Notes: generated by a model not told the origin, from the letters alone. Positions 42,538 through 54,805 are shown, numbered from the stretch's first letter. The stretch: 64,000 bases of DNA from Diabrotica undecimpunctata (GCF_040954645.1 NC_092806.1:135670976-135734975); one strand, 5' to 3'. Numbers and translations: made by a program.

Positions 42538-44150
42538 ATCAAATATTCTAGTGTATAAAACCATCTATATATTTTTATTTCCTAAAAATACTATATTCGT
42601 ATTGTTGTCTTCGAGCGCGCTGACACCCGGCCACCATCTGTTGATTTTTTGACCTGAGCCTTCGGAGACTTGCGTCTTTCAATAAAAGAAATAGCACTGA
42701 CACCAAATTTAATGTTTTCATTTTGAACTATCCCTTGGCAGACCAAAGTTTATTTTTTATAGCTCGGACAGACACGTCGGCGTCGGCTTACTGTTCGAAA
42801 GTCAAACCAATACTATTATGTAATAACTAATAATAATTACAAAGCAATAGTAATTACCTGTTATTATTCTTAGGAAATCTAAATAAACTTATTCCTTTTC
42901 CTGTCACAGATGAACATCCGCGAATCGCACAAATATATCCAGACATTTTAAATATAAATTAAACTTTTAACTATAAACTATAACTATAAACTATAACTAT
43001 AAACTTTTAACTATAAATAAATTATATAAATGGTCAAATGCACTTGTTGTGTCGAGTATTTACCATAGACGCCTACGGACTATCGAAAACAACCAGAATT
43101 AAAGAATAAGCAGGTGTTTTTGACAGTTAAACAACCAGAATCGGGCATGCGTATACAAAAATGGTACACGCTTTTGGACCGTTGCGTCGCTTCTATGTGT
43201 GTTCGGTTATTCTATGACATTAGTTCGTTAGATTATGCCTAATTCCATTTTTAGAAACATTTTTAAAATGGATTTTAATGACACGATTTGTTACATAAAA
43301 TAACTATTCGGGACTTATATGGTGCATAAGCTAATTATTTTTACGACTTTATCAAAATAAAAGCTAATAATAATAAAACACACAACTTTTTCATTTCTAT
43401 AGCAAAAGAAAACAAATGAAACAATGATAACATGCTTTATTTGGTTGACTGTACCAGACTACCGACATTACAAACATTGGTAAACGAAATTACACAGTTT
43501 TTAGTTTCATTATGACACAATATTATTGGGGTGCTGATCTCTAATGTTAACACAGTGGTGTGTGTGGTTTTTGAACTTGCTAAAAGTCAAAGCATATTTT
43601 TACTCATAAAATTTAAAAATTTAAAAAACCGTACAATCTGTTTGTTGCAAACAAAAACTTTATTACAATCCAATTACTTATTAATGAAAAAGGTTAACGT
43701 AAATTATGTCTTTGTTGTGATAATGAAAATCAATTTTAACAGTCCTGATATGTTTCGTATTTCTGCAAAATTTTATTCTTTGACTAATACGGCTGCGATA
43801 ATTATTAAACTAAATGTTAAAAAACAAAAATTTTATACAAATATTGTGTTTAGGACACTTTAAATAGATTTTGTTTTTTAACTAAATGTTAAAAAACAAA
43901 AATGTTATACAAATATTGTGTTTAGGACACTTTAAATAGGCACTAAAAAGCAATCTAAAAAATACGAACAATAGCTTCAAAACAAGATTAAAACATAATG
44001 GGCTTAAACTAAAAAAGGACGAGAAGTGAATTTATTATGATGTAAAACCTTTGTTTTATAACGTTTTTCACTTAAAAATCTTGGTGGCGTACGTTCTCTT
44101 ATTTCGCTTATTTGATTCTTTTATTCCTTCCTTGTTACATACTTACAGTC
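42538..44150. other. AT-rich noncoding sequence with a tandem duplication
   Basis: No gene is recognised. A short CTATAA-type tandem run lies at about 42970-43010, and a 60-bp duplication is listed separately. Confidence 0.45.
43808..43939 (+). repeat. 60-bp direct duplication, period 72
   Basis: 43808-43867 and 43880-43939 (starting AACTAAATGTTAAAAAACAA) differ at one base and are separated by twelve bases. This is a recent local duplication. Confidence 0.9.
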
Positions 44151-44782
44151 CATCTAATTTACAAACCGTTGCACGTCATTATCTACGTCAGAGATCGAAG
44201 TTGACATAGTTGCCAAAGTATAAAAAAATCCTGAATCCATTTTAAATCAAATAGGTCACATAATTATTATTATACTCTTTACAGCGACTATTTAAATTCT
44301 TACGTGACATTTTTGAAATAAAACACACTAATTTTGTTCTAAAAAGAACAGATTTTATTAAATAGGTAAAAATATAAAACAAGAGGTATTCACTTTAAAA
44401 TTTAAAATAATAAAGTACAAAAAGTGTCAACACCGCAACTGTCAAATAAGTGTGACCAATTTATGCCAAAATTTCACCTTCGTTCGATTACAGTTACAGT
44501 GTGTTCCGAACAAATGTTCTTCATAATAACGCTTTCTAATGCATTTATACAAATTAAATGAAACATATTGTTGTCTATTTCTTTAAGTTAACATTAATAG
44601 AAATCTTTAAATATTAGTTCTACGCGTATATAATAAAATATGTCTAGTGGCTGTAATCCCAGTGTACTCGGCAAAATGATTCTAAAAAAGAACACACCTA
44701 CCGCTTAAATATTTCCTGTTGGTATCCATGTGACGTCACGGGCTATGACACCGATGACGTGCAACGGTATGTAAATTAGATG
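44151..44782. mobile_element. non-autonomous DNA transposon with 29-bp TIRs
   Basis: The left end 44151-44179 (CATCTAATTTACAAACCGTT...) and right end 44754-44782 are inverted repeats with one mismatch. Inside, GTGACGTCAC and related CRE-like palindromes lie near the right end. There is no coding frame. The 632-bp body and its class cannot be assigned by eye. Confidence 0.72.
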
Positions 44783-45019
44783 AAGTATATACCGCTTATG
44801 GTTCGCGCTTTTATTGCTCTATGTTTTGCTTTTCATCTATCTTTAAAGCCCTTTTTTTTTTGTTTATTATTTTAGATTCCAATATTTTTCTCATGGCTTT
44901 TCTTTCAAAACTATCTGAGACTTACTTTAACTGAGTCATATAGACCTGTTCTATCAACTGTAAAAACTGCAACATGCTAAATTTCTATAAAATAAAAAAG
45001 GATATACACCACAAAACCA

Positions 45020-45590
45020 GTGTTTTCGAAAACAAGACGAACAATTGGCCTTAACGAACAAACAAAATTGTAAAGAAGTAGTCAGATATTTTGAACAACT
45101 ATTAGTTTGCCCAAAACCAAAAGATCGTTTTCAGAAAATTCAGTCAGACAGAAAATATAGAAGAAAAATCGCCCCCCTCCGACACCCAATATCCAAAGAA
45201 GAAATATAATCAGACATACTAAATAATAAACCAACAGGATATTTGTCGAATTCTTGAAACATTTAGGACCAAAATCACTAGAAAAAATAATCAAAATCAT
45301 ATATGAAATATGATTATGCTTATTTTAAATAGAGAATAGAAAAAATTCCAGATGACAGAAAAACTGCCTTGATTCACCCACTCCACAAAAAAGGTGAAAA
45401 AACAGACGTCAATAACTATACGAACTTCTCTTTTAGCCCGAAATAGACCAAATAGTTATGACACAGAACAAATTTTTATCTTAAAAACAATAATTAAAAT
45501 AAGAGAATTAAGATGCACATCTATAATATGCACATTCGTTGATTTGATCGATCGAAAATCACTTTTGTCAAACAATAAAAAATACAAAAT
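45020..45590 (+). pseudogene. LINE reverse transcriptase, N-terminal half
   Basis: The plus strand shows NCKEVVRYFEQLLVCPKPKD, KTALIHPLHKKGEKTDVNNY (the conserved block before the palm), then EQIFILKTIIKIRELRCTSI and CTFVDLIDRKSLL, where the usual FVDFxKAYDSIDR motif has lost several residues. No YADD box follows, so the fragment ends before the active site. Frames change several times. Confidence 0.75.
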
Positions 45591-45739
45591 CTAAGGTAAA
45601 ATTGGAGTAAAAAGTGTTGGACAACATCATGAAAGAATGGAAAAATAAACTACGTGAAGAAAACCAATTACACTTGGTACCACTAAAACTAACCTTCACA
45701 TACCTCACACATCATTATTCAAATAATTTGGCACGTTGT

Positions 45740-46325
45740 TCTTGAAGATGTTTGAGCAATATCTAAACATTTCAATAGCAATTCTCTTTTTAATGTCGAT
45801 CAAAAGTTCTTTATCTCTTCCCATTTCTTTCGTGATATGATCTGACCATGATATTTTTAAAACTCTCCGTTAAAGGTACATTTGAAAATCTTTCAGCTTT
45901 TTTATTACCTCAACAGTAACAGCCCAAGCTTCGGCGCCATAAGGAAGAATAGAGTGGATATTGTATTTTGCTACTCGATATCGAATTTAAAGATTGAGTC
46001 TTTGGTTACTAACAAATTTCCTCATTTTCAGAAAGGCCGTTGATCAAATTTCTAATTACTGATTTAGATCTTCAGTAATTCAGACTCCTAAGTGTTTTAT
46101 TTAGTCTACTTGTTTAATATCTTCATTCTTTGTGTCTTTGCTATGACTTTACCCCTCTTACTCATCACGATGGTGTTTGTCTCCTTTATCTTTATTATTA
46201 AACTAAACTGTTTTCCAGTAACGCAAATTGTGTTAGTAGCATATACAGGTCTTTCTCATTTTCAGCGGTAATGACTGTATCGGCGGCATAACAAATGTTA
46301 TTTAGAGTTTCTTTATTTATCATGA
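45740..46325 (-). pseudogene. LINE reverse transcriptase C-terminal fragment
   Basis: On the minus strand, NNICYAADTVITAE carries the active-site box as YAAD instead of YADD, so a catalytic aspartate is lost. ALLENSLV, SSLWRRSLGCYC-like text and the post-polymerase region follow in different frames. It is preceded on the same strand by the tail of another LINE (46335-47320). Confidence 0.65.
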
Positions 46326-46334
46326 TCCCTTCTT

Positions 46335-47320
46335 CTTATTCTTCTTCTTTCTCTTTATAAGCAATTCTGCTTGTTCATTGGTGGATTAATACCTCTATGA
46401 AAGGTTGTCACTCCATCTTTTGCGCGATCGTCCGATACTTCTGCCGATTGGTGACTTATCTCTTGCTATTTTTACGACACGGGTCTCCTCCATTCTGCTT
46501 ATAAGGTTATTCCATTCTTTTTTTCTATTTTGTATCTATTCATTTATACAATTTATGTTACATTTTCTTCTAATGTCTTCACTTCTCTTTCGATGTCTCA
46601 GCGTATTTCCTGTAATTCTTCTCAGCACTCTCATCTCTGCAGTTTCCAGTAGCCTTTGCATTGTGGCTGTGTTGGGTCTTGTCTCCAAGGCATATATCAT
46701 TATTAGTCTTACACTGGCTTTATAAATTCTTGAACTCATCTCAGTGTAAATGTGTCTGTTTCGCCATATAGTGTTATTAAGACATCCTGCCAGTCTATTT
46801 GCTTTTTGTACTTGATCTCTCACTTCTTTATCCAGGTCTCCATAGCCAGACAGTTAATTCGCTGGTATTTTATTTCTATAACTTGTTCAGTACTGATTTC
46901 AATTCCTCAATACTCAAATACTCAATTCCTATTTTACATCTAGTTGGTTCTTTGCTGACTACTATTGTTTTAGTTTTCTGAGACAAAATTGCCATATTCA
47001 ATTCTTTTGTTCTTATGTTTAATATATGGACCAGTCTTTGCAGACTATCTTCATCTTGGGCTATCAATATTGCGTCGTTTGCGTAACAGAGTATTTTTAT
47101 TTCTTTGTTTCCCATTTTGTATCCTCTTCCTTTGGTAACGGTTTTGATGATTTTATCCATGATCAAATTGAAGAACATGGGGCTTAATGAATCCCCTTGT
47201 TTATTTAGCTGCCTATTTCCAAAGGTATGATCCCATCTGTATAGTTTTTAAGTGATTGTGTTCTCCAATATCTCTTCGGAGTGCACGTACTCAATGACAT
47301 TAGTAGGATTACACCCAGAA
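46335..47320 (-). pseudogene. LINE reverse transcriptase, palm to 3' end
   Basis: Open minus-strand frames read FFNLIMDKIIKTVTKGRGYK and IKILCYANDAILIAQDEDSL (YAND in place of YADD), then RDQVQKANRLAGCLNNTIWR, MSSRIYKASVRLIMIYALET and ETAEMRVLRRITGNTLRHRK. Near 46540-46430 the tail EWNNLISRMEETRVVKIARD and SRKRWSDNLS end the protein, followed by a GAAGAAGAAG-type 3' end. The ORF2 5' part is absent. The changed active site means it is inactive. Confidence 0.8.
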
Positions 47321-47329
47321 GAAATAATT

Positions 47330-48544
47330 TCTTGAACTTAATTTCATAGCATCATGGTAGATTTACATAAAAAATGAAACGATAACGTTAGCAAGAATTT
47401 TTATTAACATGTGATCCAAATAAAAAAAATATGTGTTTGGCGACACCGTAGCTGAATGTAGCCCAATCTCTAGGCATTGACAAAATGAAATGATCGATGC
47501 CTGCTTGTGGCGTCTAGTTCCAAGCATTATAGCAACTTGAATTTTATAGATTAGTTGTGCCAGATATTTTTTTTGTATAAATGGAAAACAATTTTAAACA
47601 ATAAAGTCCCAACTTAGTTGAAAGTAGGCTTAGACGAACGAATCCCACTAAACGTGCTCGTGGAGGTAATAGGTAAACAGATAAGCCTTTTTTGTAGTTT
47701 CTAATACAGTATAATTAAAGAAATCATTTTTTTTGGTTAATAATTATTTAAAATGCTCTTGCAATTACCGACAAGACTCCTGACTTAAACATACTTTAAA
47801 ATCTTCTATCAAACCGTAATAAAAAAATTGTGATAAAGAAATAGATAATTAAAATAATTTTGTTGAAAATTGCAGGGATTTGTGTGTTTTTTATCAGTGT
47901 GTTCATGTAATTGAAAAGACTTTTCAATTACAAGGAAAGTATTTGTAGGCTTTTTGGAAGTCCTGGCTAACACGGACTGAAAATAACCTTTTATATATGC
48001 ATAATAAAATTTTAACATTTTAATATCTGTATCACAAAAAAAAACAAGTGTAGCAATAAAATTAGGATTGGATATACACCACACAAAATGTACAATGACG
48101 TTAATAGTAATGATAAACATATTAAGTCATAAATCTAAACAAATTTGGATCTCAAATAAACTCCTACAGACTAACAGAAAAAAGTCAGGGACGTATAAGT
48201 TAAATCAAGCACTTCTCAAGCAAGCTTTTTAATACAGGTCCTCGTTTTAGAGTTCTTGGACTACAAAGTTTAAATTTACCATTCACGTTTTAATCTTTAA
48301 TTTTAATTTGGTTAATTTTGTTTGTACTAAAAATTTATTTATATGGAGATTTGTTTATAGACTAGTTATTACATACTACATGTGATTGGCTGAGTGACTA
48401 AGAGTCAAAGAAAAAAAATGTACGTTTTTAGGTGTAAAAAATCTACAACAGTGCCTAGAAGCCCAAAATCTAGTAGCAGTAATCGTTAACGATTCAAAAT
48501 TTTTGCAGAAATATCAGATCCTCTATGAAAATATAAAAAATCAG
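47330..48544. other. no gene recognised
   Basis: AT-rich text; a minus-strand frame at 47809-48120 has no recognisable similarity and is probably chance. Confidence 0.45.
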
Positions 48545-48745
48545 GTCTTTTGTTAATATTCATTATCTATGTCTCTACAAGTCTGCGTAGATACTAGCCT
48601 CAAGAATTTTTTCTGCAGTCGTCCCTATCTATCGTCTTTCTCCATCATGCACGTATTTCCATATTTCCCATGCCATCATCGATGTTATCAAGGAACTTTG
48701 ATCTGGACCTTCCTCTTTTTCTCGGACCAATGAGTCTATCAACGA
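48545..48745 (-). pseudogene. LINE ORF2 tail, related to 8133-8400
   Basis: The minus strand reads RLIGPRKRGRSRSKFLDNID, then DGMGNMEIRA-stop-WRKTIDRDD, closely paralleling the plus-strand tail at 8133-8400. A TA microsatellite adjoins its upstream side. Confidence 0.7.
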
Positions 48746-48748
48746 GCG

Positions 48749-48749
<1 letters not shown>

Positions 48750-48804
<55 letters not shown>
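48750..48804. repeat. (TA)n microsatellite
   Basis: About 27 uninterrupted TA units. Confidence 0.97.
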
Positions 48805-48807
<3 letters not shown>

Positions 48808-49039
48808 ACACCCCATTATCATTCACCGCTCCATAGATTCGCCTTAGTAATTTTCTTTAGAAAAATTGTAATATGTTTTAATTACTTTTTGTTAGAATCT
48901 AGATGTTAAGCCAAATAGCTATGATGATTGCCGACCTCCGCCGCGGAGATGGCACTTGAAGAAGATGTTAAGACTGGGCGTATTATTGTTTGGTATTTCA
49001 CGGTATAGGTATTTTGTGTAACAAGTGGCCGTAGGATTT

Positions 49040-50560
49040 GTGGTTACATGCTTATATTCATGTATTTCGTTTTGTTGGTGTTTATAATCAAACCCATTTT
49101 GTAGCTGATTATTTAAGTGCTACGTCCGTATCTTGTACAGCGTTTTCCGTTCTTCAGAGTTCTTCCAGAGCCGGATTACATAGTATACAGGAGAGAGGGT
49201 CTCCATGGAGCCCGTTATTTGGTTTAAGAGATTCAGACAGTTTCCCCTAGATTCGCACTCTACATTCAACTGTTTGTTGTTTCGCTAAATTTATTAACTA
49301 ATTTGATACTCCTAGCTCTTTTACTGTTTTGGATATTTTTCTTCTATTTATAGAGTCGTAGGCTGCCTTGTAGTTTATAAATATGTGATGTGTATCTGTA
49401 GGGGATGTAAGTTAAAGATTATTTGAATTTCACGTTGTGTAATAATACAAAAACAAATTACTTAAACTAAACTGTAGGTATTGAAGAAAAAAGGCACATG
49501 TAAAATATTTTGTAAACGATAAGTTTAAAAGTAGAGTCCTTATCGTAACGTTGATGTGATGAGACTGTTTGGTTCGACCGTCTTCTGTCCGCAACTATCT
49601 GTAGCCCCTCTCGAGGGGTGTAAGATGAAGGTCGGGTAAAAATTAACTGAAAGTATATTATACGGGGTTGATCGAAAGTTTTAACAGTATCTATACCGTA
49701 TTCCAGAGATTTCTTTTCTGAAGTTTGTTTCAGGATTGCACTGATGAATTGTCAATTTTCCACCTATGAACCCAGGCTCGTATTTTCCTACTGTCCGTTC
49801 TCCATATGGTGCCATACGGTGACATAGTCTTGTGGAAAATATTTTTTACACTGCATTTAGAAGTATAAGTCCTCTGCGGTTAAAGCATTCAAAGATATCT
49901 TCTTTTTTGTACATGGTGCAAAGAGTATTTCAATATTCCAATCACTTGGGAGGAATTTATGTGTTCATATTTCTTTTACGAGCTGCAGTATTGCCACTAT
50001 GGTATCGTATCCACCTTAGTTATATAGTTCAGCTGATAGAGTTTCTATTCCGGGTGATTTGTTTTTGGCTAGCTTTTTAACTGCGTCGTTAACTTAAGAA
50101 TGGTTCTTCTTCTTCCATCCTCTATATTAGGTACCTGGTTAAAGTATTTTACCCATCTATTCAATATATATTTTCTTGTTCTCAATAGGTCGAGATTTTA
50201 ACTTCTGCATTGGCTGGTGGTTGCCTTGAGTTCTTTTCTGTTGATGTTAACTTTCTTATAGAATGCTCTGAAGTCTCTCCTTTTGTTAAGGTTTTCCATA
50301 TATTTAAGATCCTTATTTAAGTGGTTACGTTTTTTTCTTTTATGTATCCTCTTTATCTGGTAAATCTCCATAGTTGTTCTAGTTCGGCGGGTAAGCATCT
50401 TTCTTTAGGTTTTTTTTTCTTTTGTTGGATTCATCATCAAACCAATGATTTTTACGGGTACAATTTTCTGTTCATATTTGATCTTTTGCTGCTACTTCAA
50501 TATCTTTCTTTATTCTGGTCCAGTAGGAGTCTATATCTTTTTAGCCTTATTCATTAAAAT
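49040..50560 (-). pseudogene. RTE-type LINE ORF2, endonuclease-linker to palm
   Basis: The minus strand gives RRDFRAFYKKVNINRKELKA (50300-50198), then AVKKLAKNKSPGIETLSAEL (about 50080), YDTIVAILQLV, and, after an interruption, THHIFINYKAAYDSINRRKI (about 49380-49300). NGLHGDPLSCILCNPALEE-like text (about 49240-49150) carries the GDPLSC block. The blocks are in the right order for an RTE polymerase but in changing frames. The YADD box is not found. Orientation matches the adjacent fragment at 50562-51145, but the domain order shows it is a separate copy. Confidence 0.72.
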
Positions 50561-50561
50561 T

Positions 50562-51145
50562 TTAATTCATTAGTTTATTGGTAATATTTTTCGAGCAATG
50601 TTCTGCAATTTTTGCATCTCTTGGCTTTTGTACATTCCATTTCTTTCTATCCTTTATGGTTCTGTGGGTCTTGTTGCCATTTCTTGGATATCGTTTAATG
50701 TCGTCCATCCAGTATGTTGGTGGTTGTCCTCTACTGCGTTTGTCTTCTCTTGGGCGCATGTCAATTAGTTTCCTGGTCCATCTTGAGTCTTTTAGTTATG
50801 CTATGTGACCTGCCCAATTCCATTTCAGCTTGGCTATACGTTCGACGACATCAGTGGTACATGTTCTTTTCCTTAGGTCTTGGTTCCTTATTTTGTCTTT
50901 TTTTGTCACGCTGAGAATCAACCTTTCCATGCACCTTTGTGCCACTCGCATTTTTAGTGTTGTTGTTTTTGTGAGAGTGAGAGTTTCTGCTTCGTATGTC
51001 ATAATACGAAGAACGCATTGGTCAAATGTCTTCCATTTCATAGCTATCGGGATGTTGCTTTTAAAGATGTCTCTTAGTAAACCATACGCCGCCCAAGCAA
51101 GTGTTATTCGTTGTTGAAATTCGCAGATCCAATTATACTTGCTTA
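50562..51145 (-). pseudogene. RTE-type LINE ORF2 C-terminus
   Basis: The minus strand reads NWICEFQQRITLAWAAYGLL, PIAMKWKTFDQCVLRIMTYE, MRVAQRCMERLILSVTKKDK and VVERIAKLKWNWAGHIA, then the tail MRPREDKRSRGQPPTYWMDD. This is the region after the polymerase in BovB/RTE elements. It ends where the plus-strand LINE at 51139 begins, so the two lie head to head. Confidence 0.82.
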
Positions 51146-52885
51146 TTCCGAACAAAATCTGCATGGAAATAGAAGGGTATAAAACCAAAACTGAGACCAG
51201 AGACATGTTTAAAAAAATAAAGCAGATAACACGTTCCTTTACACCAAACTACCTTGCTATCAAAGATGATAACGGAACTCTACTCACTTCTAAAAAAGAT
51301 ATTTTACACAGATGGAAAGAATACTGTGGACGACTGATGATGGAGGAAAGCACAGACGCCCCATCACAACAAGAAGATGCCAGTTTTGTGACGGAACCTG
51401 ACGTACTCAAAAGTGAAGTTGAAGCAGCAATTATGAGGCAAAAAAGTCAGAAAGCTGCAGGTCCAGATAACATACCTATTGAAATGATTTGGACCCTAGA
51501 TGACGTTGAAGTGGATATATTACATCAAATTTGTCAAAGAGTATGGGAGACAGGTAAATGGCCTGAGGACTGGACACAATCACTATATATTGCCATACAT
51601 AAAAAGGGAGCGAAAGATTTATGTAGCAACTATCGCACAATTGCTCTAATTGCGCATTGCAGTAAGATACTCTTACACATAATTCTCGAGAGGATAAAGC
51701 CCTTTTTACTACCTAACATTCCGGAGGAACAAGCAGGTTTCGTCCCCGGACGTGGTACTAGAGAACAAATTTTAAACGTACGGCGCAGATTGTAGAAAAA
51801 TCCAGAGAACATCACAACATATTTGTGCTTCATAGATTATAGTAAAGCTTTCGATTTGGTCAACTGGAGTAAAATGTGACAGGTTTTGTCTGAAATGGGA
51901 GTGTCCAATCATCTGATACTGCTAATTAAAAGCCTATACAATAACAATTATGCCAGAGTTAGAATAAATGGGGAACTAACCGATAGTTTCAGAGTCACAA
52001 AAGGCGTGAGACAAGGCTGCATACTAAGCCCAATTCAATTTAACATCTATGGTGAATGGATAATGCGGAAAGCTACTGAGGACTGGAACGGTGGCATCAC
52101 CATTGGCGGGAAGAAGATTTGCAACTTGAGATATGCGGATGATACTACTATCCTCGCTAGTTCTGAAGCTGAATTGATTCACCTGCTACAACGGATAGAA
52201 GACGTAAGCTTAACGATGGGCCTTAAAATAAACAGAGATAAAACGAGAATCATGATAATTGACAGAGCTAACAACAATCAAAATCATCTGGTCATGATAA
52301 ACAATATCGCTATTGTAGATAAATTTGTGTATCTGGGCTCATTAATAACCAACAATGGAGGCTGTACTGAAGAAATAAAGCGGCGGTCAGCAATCGCAAA
52401 AAGCGCTATGGCAAAATTAACAAAAATTTGGAAAAGCCATGAAATAACTACCGATACAAAAATGAGACTAGTAAGAAGTCTAGTTTTTCCAGTTTTTACT
52501 TATGCATCGGAATGCTGGACCCTTACTAAGAAAGACAAAAAGAACATAGATGTATTTGAGATGTACTGCTGGACACGAATGCTGAGAATACCATGGGTGG
52601 CCCGAAGAACAAATGAATCCATACTGGACCAGCTAAATATAAACAAGAAAAGACTAAGAACACAAATATCAGAACAAATAATAAGCTATTTTGGACATGT
52701 GCTTAGATAGAGGTAGATCTCCCACACGATACACGGACCATATTGTTGCTACCATTGGCGCTCCATTGTCAGAATGTGCTAGAATGGCAGAAGATAGAAA
52801 AACGTGGAGGAACATTGGGAAATTTAGCTAATAGCTTCATGATATCACGATACCTGCATCAGGTTAACGACTAAGAAAAAGAAGA
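51139..52885 (+). pseudogene. RTE-type LINE reverse transcriptase, nearly complete polymerase
   Basis: The plus strand, all in one frame, reads MFKKIKQITRSFTPNYLAIK, AAIMRQKSQKAAGPDNIPIE, LYIAIHKKGAKDLCSNYRTI, PEEQAGFVPGRGTREQILNV, FIDYSKAFDLVNW, VTKGVRQGCILSPIQFNIYG, LRYADDTTILASSEAELIHL (intact YADD) and KFVYLGSLITNNGG. It continues to the tail RSPTRYTDHIVATIGAPLSE, ECARMAEDRKTWRNIGKFS and a GAAGAAGAAG end. Only two in-frame stops interrupt the polymerase: TAG at 51793-51795, beside a stretch that reads better one frame over, and TGA at about 51877 in place of TGG. The endonuclease is missing (5' truncation). It is the best-preserved LINE polymerase in the window. Confidence 0.88.
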
Positions 52886-52894
52886 AGAAGATTC

Positions 52895-53075
52895 CGATTT
52901 CATGACCGAGATATATGTACTTTTCTGTAAATTCTACTACTTGATTTTGGATGGTAGGGTGTTCGCTGGGAACCAAATTCGTCATAAATTTGGTCTTACT
53001 GATGTTCATTTTTAGACCTATTGTTGAAAATACGTTTTCTAATTCGGCATTCTCTTATTGTATTCATTTTATAAA
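52895..53075 (-). pseudogene. LINE reverse transcriptase fragment, tail to tail with the previous LINE
   Basis: The minus strand reads NAELENVFSTIGLKMNISKT, then KFMTNLVPSEHPTIQNQVVE and KYIYLGHEIG, the stretch just after the YADD box in RTE-type LINEs. It is only about 60 residues long and starts directly beside the 3' end of the plus-strand LINE. Confidence 0.75.
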
Positions 53076-53660
53076 TCATCCTGTATGATTTGAGACTGAT
53101 CCTTCGTTTCTAGAAAAACAAAATTGACATTCTCAGCCAAGTTCAGCTTATTCGTATGATTTTTAGAGATTCAGTGCCATTTTCGACATTGACGATTGGA
53201 GTATGAAGATTTTATGCAGAATAAAAAAATAGTCAATTAAAAAGTTTATATTATTTACTTATTTTTATTATTTTGGCTCCATATATGTTCACCCGTTCAC
53301 TCTTCCACGTAAAACGAAAAAATATTAATTGCAAAAATAATTAAAAATTCTAATGTTTACGGTAAATACACTTGTTATATTATTTACTAAATATAATTGA
53401 ACGAACAGTTTTCCATTTAATTAAGTCAATAAAAATATGCGTTGGCTTTGAAATTTCAATATTTTACAAACAATTTATTTCAAAACTTTATAAACTTTAT
53501 AAAATTTTTAATTTATACATATTTATTTATTAATTACGATTTGGTAGATGTTTGTCATTAGTTTAAATAATATGTAGTTGATCCGTATAGAAATTAGAAT
53601 AAAAACCAGGCTGGCAATTTCAAACTGTAATTAGGGTAAATACATTGTGGTGGGAGATTC
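53076..53660. other. AT-rich noncoding sequence
   Basis: No gene or repeat is identified. Confidence 0.45.

Positions 53661-53662
<2 letters not shown>

Positions 53663-53719
<57 letters not shown>
53663..53719. repeat. (AT)n microsatellite
   Basis: About 28 AT units. Confidence 0.97.
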
Positions 53720-53721
<2 letters not shown>

Positions 53722-54039
53722 AATCATTCGCAGATATCTTGTAGAATTTATTCATAAATCTAACACAATATTTTTCGCCTCGACTTATATAACTTATGTG
53801 TTGTAGTACGTATCCCTAGTTGCATTAGACATACAAAAATTTAATGGGATAACTCTCGGAAGTTGACTGTATAATATATAAGTTAAAAAACTCGAACAGC
53901 GGTGTAAAAAAACTTGTAACTATTTTAAGTGGCGTACTTAACTTAAAAACCAAACAGTAGTTGGATTTACATTGAAAAGAGCATACTTAAAAGTATTAAA
54001 TTATACGGCAATATGCCGATGTAATTGGATCACTAACCA

Positions 54040-54165
54040 GAAGTAAAATTTTTACATTCCAGCTTTCGTACGGAAGGTTGCCAAGTGACTTGAGATGTGG
54101 AAAATACTGTTGAATTATTATATTATTAATTACGTACGAAAGTTAGGATGTAGAAATTTTACTTC
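54040..54165. mobile_element. 126-bp hairpin-type non-autonomous element
   Basis: Arms of 33 bases (54040-54072 and 54133-54165, starting GAAGTAAAATTTTTACATTC) match in inverse orientation with four mismatches, around a 60-bp centre. Confidence 0.7.
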
Positions 54166-54179
54166 GAGTAGGGCTAACA

Positions 54180-54700
54180 GCCAGTGTAACCCAAAAAAGA
54201 AAGCCTATTAAGAATCGAACAAGCAGGGAAAACACTCATGAATATGAAAACATTTTTTATAAGATCAGACCTCAGTCTAGAGCTCAGAAGTCGAATGATC
54301 AGATGTTGAGTTTTCTCTGTTTTGCTGTATGGTTGTGAAAGTTGCATAATGGACTCTGAAACAGAAAAAAATGATAGGGAATTCCATAAGTACAAACCAA
54401 AGGTAGGTACTTCGGCGCATAAGTAAATAAAATAAATTACGCATGGTCAAAGAGAGGAAAATGCAATACTTGGGTCATGTGTTGAGAGGCAAAAGATATG
54501 AATTACTATAACTCATATTTGAAGATAAAGAGCAGGAAAAAAGATCAATTGGAAGATGCAAGAACACGTGGCTGAAAGACCTGAGGAGATAGTTTGACCG
54601 CTCATCAACAGAAATATTTCGTACAGCAGTTTCCACAGCTGCAATTGCCATTTAGATCACCACCCTTCGAAACGAGACGGAGCAATAAGAGAAAGAAGGA
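54180..54700 (+). pseudogene. LINE ORF2 C-terminal tail
   Basis: The plus strand reads MVKERKMQYLGHVLRGKRYE, IGRCKNTWLKDLRR, FDRSSTEIFRTAVSTAAIAI and then a short degenerate end. This is the C-terminal region of an RTE-type ORF2. Stops replace tryptophan-like positions. Confidence 0.7.
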
Positions 54701-54805
54701 TTTATGGTTCCCGGTTAGTGATCCAATTACATCGGCATATTGCCATATAATTTAATACTTTTAAGTGTGTTCTCTTCAATGACAATTCAACCACTGTTTG
54801 GTTTT

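Larger units (their letters stand above)
53945..54805. mobile_element. composite bounded by 94-bp inverted repeats
   Basis: 53945-54038 and 54713-54805 are inverted copies with few mismatches, each ending inward with GGATCACTAACC and containing GGCAATATGCCGATGTAATT. Between them lie a 126-bp hairpin element (54040-54165) and a LINE tail (54180-54700). Whether the arms are the ends of one element or two separate repeats is not clear. Confidence 0.6.

Noticed and set aside
43531..43863. Plus-strand 110-residue frame
   Set aside because: Its C-terminus falls in the local tandem duplication and the composition is that of random AT-rich DNA.
47430..47560. Possible SINE with tRNA-like look
   Set aside because: No A-box/B-box pair or tail could be identified.
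47809..48120. Minus-strand 103-residue frame
   Set aside because: No similarity and no splice or start context; probably chance.
48670..48909. Plus-strand frame containing a long YI repeat
   Set aside because: The repeat is the translated TA microsatellite, not a protein.
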